From contig MPNW01000338.1 in the NCBI GenBank assembly GCA_011800805.1, positions 71,856-105,199 on the forward strand: DNA of 33,344 nucleotides. Reading direction: 5' to 3'. The DNA is from Hirudo medicinalis (Eukaryota > Annelida > Clitellata > Hirudinida > Hirudinidae). The position numbers and the translations under genes were made by a program. The notes below the pieces were generated by a model. That model saw nothing but the letters and a program-made list of their open reading frames with translations, did not search any database and was not told where the DNA came from. How positions within the stretch are numbered: the first letter of the stretch is position 1; the number at the start of each line of letters is the position of its first letter. Positions 1 to 9,400 of this stretch are shown here, one piece after another.

Positions 1-103
1 TATTATTGTTACTATTATTATTATCATCATCATCAATGTTATTATTATTTTTATTATTTTCACCATAATCATTATCTTTATTATTATTATTATCATTATT
101 ATC

Positions 104-139
<36 letters not shown>

Positions 140-711
140 GTTATCATTATTATTATCATTAATAATATTATTATTATATTAGATATTATTATATAATATT
201 ATAATAATAATTATTATTATTTTTATTGTTATTAATATTATTATTGTTATTATTATAATAATCATCATCAACATCATCATCATCATCATCATCATCATTA
301 TTTTTTTCATTGTCATTTTTGTTATTATTATTATTGTTATTATTATTACTATTATTATTTTCATCTCATCAAAATTATTATTATTAACAATATTATTATT
401 ATTATTATTATTTTCAATATTATCATTATTATTATAATAATTATTATTATTATTATTTTTATTATCATCATCATCTTCATCAATATCATCGTCATCGTCA
501 TCGTCATCGCCATCGCCATCGCCATCGCCATCGCCATCGCCATCGCCATCGCCATCGCCATCACCATCACCATCACCATCACCATCACCATCATCATCAT
601 CATCATCATCATCACTAACACCACTATCACCACCATCATCACCATCACCTTCACCACTATCATCATCAGCATATCATCATCATCATAACCAAAATCATCA
701 TCACCATAACC

Positions 712-751
<40 letters not shown>

Positions 752-800
752 GCATCATCATCATCAACAACAACAACATCAACATCATCATCATCTCTTC
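1..800. repeat. Compound ATT/ATC microsatellite with a CATCGC/CATCAC hexanucleotide core
   Basis: The tract starts as (ATT)n with scattered ATC, then becomes mostly ATC from about 470. At about 490-560 it turns into a hexanucleotide array (CATCGT then CATCGC), at about 560-590 into CATCAC, and then back to CATCAT. Long open frames on either strand here (runs of Met/Ile or Met-Ala) come from the repeat and are not genes. The change of unit along the tract suggests successive expansions from one ATC founder. Confidence 0.97.
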
Positions 801-809
801 ATCCGGGAG

Positions 810-983
810 GCGTACAAGCACAGGAGTGGCGTGCACACCTCAGCTGTTCGCCTCTTTTCCAGCTTCATGGTCATCAGTGGTGGTCCTGTATGCGTGGGTG
901 GGAAAAGAGAGATATGGAGTATAAAGAAAGAGCAAAGGAAGGCACTGGATCCTACTGATGACGATGACTGCATGAGCATTTAA
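810..983 (+). CDS. Possible last coding exon of an unrecognised plus-strand gene
   Basis: After the repeat ends, a plus-strand frame reads AYKHRSGVHTSAVRLF, continues through FSSFMVISGGPVCVGG, and ends in DPTDDDDCMSI before TAA at 981-983. The composition is mixed and protein-like and the tail is acidic, unlike the flanking repeat. A possible acceptor is the AG at 808-809 (CCGGGAG before GCG), but it has no normal pyrimidine tract because the repeat lies upstream. No homologue is recognised. It could be the 3' end of a gene that starts left of the window, or a chance open frame. The minus-strand frame over the same bases is probably a shadow. Confidence 0.3.
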   Translation, partial: AYKHRSGVHTSAVRLFSSFMVISGGPVCVGGKREIWSIKKEQRKALDPTDDDDCMSI

Positions 984-1519
984 TGGTTATGTTGAAGGTG
1001 AATGAAGTGAGTGAATGTATGATGAATGAAGTGAATGAATGATCCATGAAAGAATGAGTATTGTTGCAAAGCAACAAATCATTAATCAAAATTAATAATA
1101 ATGAATATGGACTGCCTATGTTATTGTTTCAGTTTTTAGGATGTTGTCGGAATATCTGTTCCACCATTTTAATTCAACTAAGGATCATAAAATCTTCTAT
1201 AATCGACTAAGTCTTCATTTGCGCTTCATAAACTTCTGAAAGTGAGAATGGTTGTCATGACAACAGAGACATGGTAACAACGAATAACTTCACCTCACTA
1301 AGATATGAGAGGAAGGAATGATACTTACAACATGCTTATTTTATACTTAAAAATTATTGTTTTAGTTTTAAATACTCTCTTCGAGAATCGTTATCATGAC
1401 TTGATAACACTTTGAATTGATCTGTTTAGTCTATAACCGTTTACCTTCATCAAATCTCTCGCTTTATAATTGTTGACTGAGCTTCGAGAAATTCGATGAT
1501 TTGCACTGTGTTTCATTTC
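984..1519. other. Intergenic, no gene seen
   Basis: AT-rich sequence with GAATGA-like short repeats at about 1000-1050. I see no supported exon, RNA gene or mobile element on either strand. Confidence 0.6.
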
Positions 1520-1797
1520 TGCTGTTTCTTTTTCGCTCGTCGTTGGCTTTCGTTTTTCTTTAGTGATTGTCTTTCTTTTTCGTTTTGGTCATATTAGAGG
1601 CGCTTTTAAAGTGTCCTTTGACCAAATTTTTGGAATAAATAAATAAAATAGATCAGCANTGCTGTTTCTTTTTCGCTCGTCGTGGCTTTCGTTTTTCTTT
1701 AGTGATTGTCTTTCTTTTCGTTTTGGTCATATTAGAGGCGCTTTTAAAGTGTCCTTTGACCAAATTTTTGGAAATAAATAAATAAAATAGATCAGCA
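1520..1797. repeat. 139-bp direct duplication separated by one N (probable assembly seam)
   Basis: Copy A (1520-1658) and copy B (1660-1797) are the same sequence, from TGCTGTTTCTTTTTCG to GATCAGCA, and abut a single N at 1659. They differ only by three one-base indels in homopolymers: TT versus T near 1543/1682, TTTTT versus TTTT in the later TTTC run, and AA versus AAA near 1632/1771. This is what two unmerged overlapping contig ends look like. Confidence 0.85.
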
Positions 1798-3193
1798 TTA
1801 AAATGATTATCATCACCATCATCATTATCATCTTCGCAATCATTATTACCATCACAATTACCATCAACATAAAAACCATTATCATAGTCGTAATGACTAC
1901 CATCATCACCTTTAAGACAACCAGCTTGACTGGTCAAAAGCAGTCTCGAAAAGGCGTTCAAATGAGCACTAAGTGACTGTCAGAAGAATGAGGAAGCAGA
2001 AGTAAATATTCCCTTTCAGGGATTGTTTGCCTAAGACGTCCTTTCATACTTTGTATGACGTTTGTCTCATTCGGTGTCGAGCACCCGGTGACGTTGTTTA
2101 CGTTCACGATGACGATGATGATGATGATGGACATTTATTGATAACCTAATGGAACTTTTTAGATGCTTTTAAGACTTTTTTGACTGCAATTTCAAATCTA
2201 CTGAGTTCAAATCCCAGCCCTTGCTTCCGTAAACACACAAGAAAGTAATACTGCAGTACAATAATATGGGTGCAGTATTTACAAGTCAGTACACACACAA
2301 TTTTAAAACAACCACAGAAAGCAGCGAGATATCTCAAAAATTACACAAAATAAGTGAGGTGTTCCAGAACTCTCCCCTGCTCACCCCCAAAAACTTTGAG
2401 AACACACCACCCAGTAGCTGCCCTCAAGTGTGGTGCTGGTGGATTAGCGGCAAAAAATTAATTTTACATTAAAGACAATTAGGGAAAGCAGAGACTTGTA
2501 ATTTAGTTACCGACAAATATGAATTAAATATTGATGTCGGAAGCTTTCTTAGGTTACTGGAGCTGTATTATGATCAATAAATTATTTATTAATTATTATT
2601 ATTTATGAATAATCGATTATTATTATTATTATTATTATTATACGGATTCAGAAAAATATCAACGCATCCACAATGTACGTCATAACTTCCTGATGAAATG
2701 CTGCTTAGACATACAGACAAAAGCTTGTGGGGTGTGAATAAATATTGCTTTGTAAAGATATAAATAAATAAATAAATAAATAATATATAATAATATATAT
2801 ACATGTTTAATATATATATCATATTTCTATATATCACATTTCTCATTTTCATTTTTCTCACCTGAAAATTAAGTCATCAATCAACAGTATGTTTGTGCAC
2901 AATTAATTATGAGTAATAATAACTATTATAATTTTTGTGATACAAATAAATAAATATAATAAATATAAGGTAATAATAATAATAATAAAGAAATGATGAT
3001 GATAATGATCCAATCATAAATGAATGTTTGTTAGCAATGCAATGAATTTAGTAAACCCTTCATATAACAATGTAGGGTGCATGATCTTGAATCTCATTGA
3101 ATGTCTCATCAAATGTCGTCAAACGTATAATCTAAAAATAGCAATAATATTAGATATAAAATACCACACAAGACACCATCACAAGACACCAAC
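1798..3193. other. Intergenic or 3' flank of the stomatin gene; simple repeats, no clear exon
   Basis: Contains short microsatellites: ATC-rich at 1803-1860, (ATT)n at 2618-2640, (AAAT)n at 2760-2782, TA-rich at 2783-2825 and (AAT)n at 2970-2990. The missing 3' exons of the minus-strand stomatin gene should lie here, but none is convincing. A stretch read on the minus strand at about 2690-2645 (VMTYIVDALIFF then a stop) vaguely resembles the next stomatin exon. Confidence 0.6.
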
Positions 3194-5396
3194 CTCTTGT
3201 GGGGGAACTTCAAATGAAACCGTTCTCAGGTCAACTCTGACGAACTGATCAGTGCATGGGAGCACAAAGAAAAGACCTGACATTGTAAACATGTCACTAA
3301 CAATTAATTATTTCATTTATTCGGTTGTTTAAATTTAAAAAATGCACTTTCTTGAGTTTCAATTTCAGGCTTCCTATTCATAATTTAGACAAATTGATAA
3401 AATTACCTGGTCCCTTTGCATCCTGCAAAGCCCTACCCAGTCTGAAAATGATGGCTCTCTCATACTCCTGAACTATCTATACGAAGAGGATATTATCATA
3501 ATATATTCACATTTAAATTGATGGTGTACTGACCACATATTGTTGCTGTCAACATATTTTTTTTATCTTTTAAGAAGTTGAAGGCATTTGAAATATGGCA
3601 ATTTGAATATAGGTGAATGAAATATGGTTGTCATCTTCCTTCAACATCTAAATAACGTTATAACTTGATGTAAAATAGATATGCGATATTTGAAAGTTCA
3701 ACATTTTGGAAGCTAGCATCAAAATTAATGTTCAAGTCATCATCACAAAGTGAGAAAAATTGAAAAAATATTTAGAGAGATTATACAAGAAATTGAGAAT
3801 GAAGAAAACTTCTGATTGAGCCATTCAATTGGAAACATTGAAATGAAAAGCTTGTCAAAACCTCGTCCATGTTGGACCATCTTCAAGAGAATGACGACAT
3901 AACAATTTAACTTTTATAATTGAATGTATTTGTATCTGAATAAATATATTTATATGGCAATTAATTTCAAATAATCACTGCTGGAATCTTTAAGAACTTG
4001 TTTCGTATTCATTGAACTGCTGAACAAGTATTATAAATCACTTATTTTAAAATCAAGTCAGAGTAAAAATCTAAAATGTCTACATTAAACAGGTCACATA
4101 TCAGAGCATTACATCAATTGTTAGTTAAACATGTGAGAAATGGTTAGGATTGATGTTTTCTGTTATACATGTTATCAGATATGAATTATTGCAATAGTTA
4201 CATTAGTAACACAAATTAAAAACAAAAGCAAATAATCTCTCAAATGAAACTGAATCACTTCAGCAGAAATGACAAAATATTCAACTGCATGGAGGAACCT
4301 AAACAATTACAGGTTTCAAGAAATATCTTTGAAGCTGTTGAGTTGTGCTAATTGGCAATATTTGCAACGAATGTTCATGAAGTAAAAATAATAAAACCTG
4401 AACCATGTTACAATGTTGTTCGTGCAATCGTAACTAGGTCAACGCTATAGAATAATGAAAGACATTGACCTTCAAGCAGAGGCAGATTGCAAGGGGGAAT
4501 GTGAGGATGACGACAAAGAAGGAGAGGAGGACTAAGAATTTTGCACAACAACTCTGACCTCTTTGGCTCTGCTCTCTCAACACCGCATCAGACGAAGGTC
4601 CTACATTTCAGCAATGATACTAATATCTAACTTTTATTCGGGTTTAATAACAATAATTATTATTATTAACAAGTACATTATGTAATGGTGCATTTCACTG
4701 ATGCTGCGGCAATAGCAATTAAGATATACATGCTAATAATAAAATATACAGCTACGGTTACAATGGAACCATATGGCAATAACAAGAATATCGCCTCGCC
4801 AAAGTTTACCTATGGCCAATCTTTCTTCTTGATCATCTTCTGATCTCGAGGCACTGTTTAGTGCCATATTCAGCTTATTCAGGTCTAATAAAATTTTCTT
4901 ACGATTCTCAATTGGTGTCCTCAGAAGCCATTTGATCAAGATTGAAGAGGAACTTGAGTGGTTATAGCTACCTCCATGGTACGACAATCAACAATTTTGA
5001 TTTTAATTTCTCCTGGAAGCCGAGTTAAATCAATTCCTTTTAGTCGCTTTCTCAGTCAGTTATAAAACGTTTCATCCAATTATCAGAGACTCTAATTATG
5101 ACAGATTATATGCCGGTGTAATCCATGGAGTCATTTGTTTCCAGACGTCTAATTCAATTTTACATAATAACCTAATGATTTTCGAATGCTATTTACAATT
5201 TTCCTAGCTTCTATATTTATGCGCTTCTCCATTACGGCTTATGGCTAGTTGTCGCTGCCTTATCCCGAGTAGTGGATAAGAGAGGAGATTGTGATGATGT
5301 GGAAAAGAGAGAGGCAGCTGCTTGGAAGCGTGTCAATGATCTTTGCTTTTTTGCCGATGTCTTGAAAAATAGACACGAATAGCGCCTCGTGAGCAT
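3194..5396 (-). CDS. STOM: Stomatin/podocin/MEC-2-family membrane protein, 5' part (5 exons, 3' exons not found)
   Basis: Minus-strand exons: 5396-5236, 4967-4810, 4600-4470, 3476-3407 and 3276-3194. All junctions are GT-AG and phase-consistent, giving 201 codons. ATG 5396 has an in-frame TAG just upstream and A at -3. Residues 1-106 are a basic, Ser/Thr-rich cytosolic N-terminus. Residues about 124-149 are the hydrophobic hairpin typical of the family, with a proline at 142 where stomatin, podocin and MEC-2 have their conserved turn proline. Then follow IVQEYERAIIFRLGR and KGPG, and exon 5 carries FFVLPC, VDLRTVSFEVPPQE: the start of the SPFH/PHB domain. Stomatins are inner-leaflet, cholesterol-binding scaffolds that regulate ion channels. 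The rest of the PHB domain and the C-terminal helix are not seen downstream, so the gene is truncated, decayed or mis-assembled. STOM versus STOML3/podocin/MEC-2 orthology cannot be decided. Confidence 0.88.
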
Positions 5397-6423
5397 CTTC
5401 TAAAACGCTGAGTAACACAAACTCTCTGCCACTCTCTTCGCTATTTCAATGCCAACCTAATTAAGAAATCATGTCCAATAAGGGGTTTTTCTGTCACTTT
5501 GAAGATGCCACTGATGTCATTGATGGTGTCGAGTAATTCATTGGTACGAACCAAAGAATTTACAGCTAATTCATCACCATAAAAATCGTGTTACTTTACG
5601 GAAACGCTCACAACATTTGAACATATTTCAACCCACTGATGTGCTTGATTTAAAATTCGTTATCACAAGCTTTTATGAAGAGCTTGTCTCACGTGGCCCA
5701 AAAGTTTGTGGAATTAGTATGAATTAATATGAGTTGTGAAGTATGAAGCCGCAGTAAAGCAGTTTCAACTGGTCAATTCAGCTTTCTTATTCAATGCTTG
5801 GTTATTGAACACATCATGCCATCTCGAAGGCATTTAAAATTGAAGTTTTACTCATAAAATTTGTTTTAACAGAATTTAACCTATTTTGTTAAATAGCGCT
5901 TCGCATTTATTTAATTTTACCGCGTTTTAAGGGTTTGCTGGTAGGGCACTGCTGACTGATTTAGTAAATCATTCAACTTATGGTAATATTCGCTTGATTG
6001 CTGTGATAGCTTTAACAAGCAACTAAAAAGGCAAGTTAACGCTCATGAAGAAGTGATAATCGTCCGATCCGTCTTGGATCCGCCTGCCACAGCTCCCCTT
6101 TTTGTAAAAATCGTCGTTCATGTGCGTTAACTATTGCGAAATTGGATTAAATATTGCATGATTAAACACTGCCTTCATTAATATAAACCAAAAGAAATCA
6201 GAAGCTCAAACTTCCTGTTTGAAATTTTAATTTTAATTTTTCCTGAAGGTTAATTGAAAGGTTCTGCTGTTCTTAACCTCCAAAGTGGATTGCCTGTGTG
6301 ATATTGGTGCGTTTAAAAGCCAAGTGTGCCCTCGAATCTTCTTCAGTGTCGAGTCTCAGTTGTCGGAGACTAAGACTATCTGTCGAAAGGAATTGCATTT
6401 GTTTTAAGAAACTGGATACGGCT
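5397..6423. promoter_or_regulatory. Divergent intergenic region between the stomatin-like gene and the ATPase gene
   Basis: About 1 kb separates the two divergent start codons. It presumably holds both promoters and 5' UTRs. I see no coding exon and no clear TATA box. The last ~120 bases before the ATPase ATG are less AT-rich and include a short AGTCT/AGACT hairpin at about 6350-6372, likely 5' UTR. Confidence 0.4.
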
Positions 6424-9400
6424 ATGTCCCCAGCAATGGTTAGTTCATTTTAATGTTTATGCTTTATTTTATACTTTTAAATCAAATGTTTGTTCTGGAA
6501 AGTTTGCGGATTAACTTTGGTGCTTAAAGAGATTTCAAGGAAATTTAATTCGGAACATCCACTCCTTATGTGATTTCAACTTATGTTAAGTTGGTGGCAT
6601 AAAGTAATATGCTTCATAATAATACTTGTTTCGTCCGCAGTTGTAAACCCTTGTGAGCTTAATTCTAACATTTTGCATGATATGAAACTTTAATTGCATC
6701 GAATTTCGCTTTTTATTCTTCGTCCTGAAAATAAGAAAATAAAATTTTCAAGGAACCGCCAGGTCAGAGTAACCGTGGCTTCCAATCAGATGACAATTTG
6801 CAAGGACTTGGTGGAAACAATTATGTTAGTTCTTGTGAATATTTAAAATTTTATCCTCAATGTTGATCGTAATTCATACAATTAATAACAATTTTATGTT
6901 TTACTCTGACGTATTAATGTTTATAAGTGCTTTAAGTTGTTAAATATTTTTTGTTAGCCAAGCTCTGGTACCCTGCAGCCTGTAGGTTCTGAGGCTGTGT
7001 TGGTTGGATATGTTGACAACAATGGCAATAACATCAATTCCACCACAAATAACAACACTGTTAAGAAGAATAAACACAAGAAGAAAAAGTCAAAAAAGGA
7101 CATGGACGATTTAAAAGCAGAAGTGGACATGGTGGGACAAATAGTTAGGATTGTGCCACACATGACAGTCATACATTCGTTTGATTTCATTTTTGTAGGA
7201 CGAGCATAAACTGTCCATTGAAGATTTGGCAAGGAGGCTTGAAACAGATGTTGTGAATGTGAGCGTATTATGAATCACTGGTTGTTCATGCAATTTATAG
7301 ACATAGGCTATTAATGACAATTGATTTTTTGCTGATATCAGGGGTTGACAGAAGCTGAAGCAAAGAGAAGATTAGAAAGGGATGGACCAAATTCTCTGAA
7401 GCCTCCTAAGGGGAAGTCACAAATTGTCAAGTTCCTCGAGACTTTGTTTGGTGGATTTTCACTCCTCCTCTGGATTGGTGCTGTTCTCAGTTTCATTGCT
7501 CATGGGATTCAGTTTATCGGTGAAGAGAGCCCTTCAAATGATAACGTAAAAATTTTGAATGCCTAAACTTGCTACATACAATATTTAATGGAATTTGTGA
7601 TTCTGAACAAATGTAATTATAAAGAGGTGGTATTATTTTAATAAACAAAATAAAAGTGTTAATGATTTAATGATATTTGACATCATTGGAGAGCTATTCT
7701 GGCTACTTCCATGGTAAGGTGTTTATTAAAGTTTATCACAACATTACAGCTTTACTTGGGCATAGTGCTGGTAGCAGTGGTCCTCATAACTGGATTGTTC
7801 TCCTTCTACCAGGAGTTCTCCAGTTCAAGAGTCATGGATTCATTCAAGAATCTCATTCCACAGGTTATCTATCATTTCATCAGATAATTAATTATTAGCA
7901 CAGAATCTATTCATTTCGTCCATTGTAGGCTGCCGTGGTAGTAAGAGAAGGTAGAAAGTTGGACATAGGAGCAGAAAATCTTGCAATTGGAGACATCGTG
8001 GAAATGAAGTTTGGAGACAGAGTGCCTGCAGATGTTAGGATTCTCAGCTCCTCGTCCTGCAAGGTAATTGTGCTCAAACGAATCAAATGAGGTTATTAAT
8101 TTTTAGTGTCATTCAAGATACTTTAGATCATTTAATTCATATTTCACACGGAGTTACAAACTTCGATAGCACTGATCAGAAAAATTGTCTAGTTTTAATA
8201 ACAACAAGATTTATTCTTTTACTTTAGGGTCATAAAAAATGTGTTGACGGAAGGAATCACATATATTTAACTTCCAATGATAAGCGAATTGACAATCAAT
8301 AATCATTGTATTATTATATTACATGGAGGTACAATATTTCAGGTCGACAATTCCTCTCTCACTGGGGAATCAGAACCTCAAGGAAGGAATCCTGACTTCA
8401 CCCATGAAAACCCCCTTGAAACGAAAAACTTAGCTTTTTTCTCAACAAACATTGTTGAAGGCAAGGATCGGCTTTAGTAATCTGTTTAATGGCATTAAAT
8501 GTTAAATATTGTAATATAAATCGTAATGACTTTCATTAGGAACTGCAAGAGGCATGGTCATCAAGATAGCAGATCAGACAGTCATGGGTCGTATTGCTAA
8601 TCTCGCTTCGGGGTTGGACGACTCAGAAACTACACTAAAAAGAGAAATGGCTTATTTCGTTCATCTTATTATTGCAATTGCTGTCATTATAGCTGTAATT
8701 TTCTTCATCATCGCTCTCGTCTTCGGCACCTCATGGCTGAAGGCTATTGGCTTCCTAATTGGAATCATCGTCGCCAATGTTCCTGAGGGTTTGCTGGCTA
8801 CTGTTTGCGTTAGTCTCCTTTTCATTCTATTTCATTGTTGATAAAGCATGGTCATTCTTGAACACCTTGTGGTTTTTGAAGGTGATGCTAACTTTAACAG
8901 CCAAGCGAATGGCTGATAAGAATTGTCTTGTTAAGAACCTCGAGTGCGTCGAAACTCTTGGTTCGTGTTCCTGCATATGCAGCGATAAGACTGGCACCCT
9001 CACACAGAACCGAATGACCGTGGCTCACATGTGGTTTGACGGACAAATATTCCAGGCTGATACCACTGCTACTCAGAAAGGTTGGTTGTTTGGAAAGGAA
9101 TATATTTTGAAGGTGTCACTCACTTCGTATAATTTGTGCTTGGAAGGTGATATTAACTAGGCATGTACCGGATATCAGATCGGATAGAAGCAATCCAGAG
9201 ATATCTGGTATCCGATAGTCCATTATCCGGCATAAATAAATAGCTTTTTAATTCATTTTACTTATTATACAAATTTGGACAAATTTCTTTGTTTCTTTGT
9301 AATGCTTCTTTGTTTTATGATCTATGTAAATGTTACGCACGTATCGTTGACATCTCTATGCCTTTACATTTAAATTAACTTAATCATGGCTGCTTCTCCT

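Noticed and set aside
490..600. Regular short repeats that might suggest a CRISPR-like array
   Set aside because: Units are 6 bp tandem without spacers; it is a microsatellite in a eukaryotic genome.
179..672. Long open frames rich in Met/Ile and Met-Ala on the minus strand
   Set aside because: They are translations of ATT/ATC and CATCGC repeats with no protein-like composition.
2146..2472. Small open frames on both strands
   Set aside because: No splice signals in phase with neighbours and no recognisable motif.
2589..2861. 90-residue minus-strand open frame
   Set aside because: Mostly a translation of TA-rich and AAT repeats; only a faint stomatin-like patch is kept as a weak finding.
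4810..4967. First thought to be a neuropeptide-like exon (charged, helical)
   Set aside because: It joins in phase to the stomatin hairpin exon and to an upstream start exon, so it belongs to that gene.
7677..7898. Plus-strand open frame starting at 7677
   Set aside because: Wrong frame; the true ATPase exon 7750-7863 in another frame gives the conserved M2 segment.
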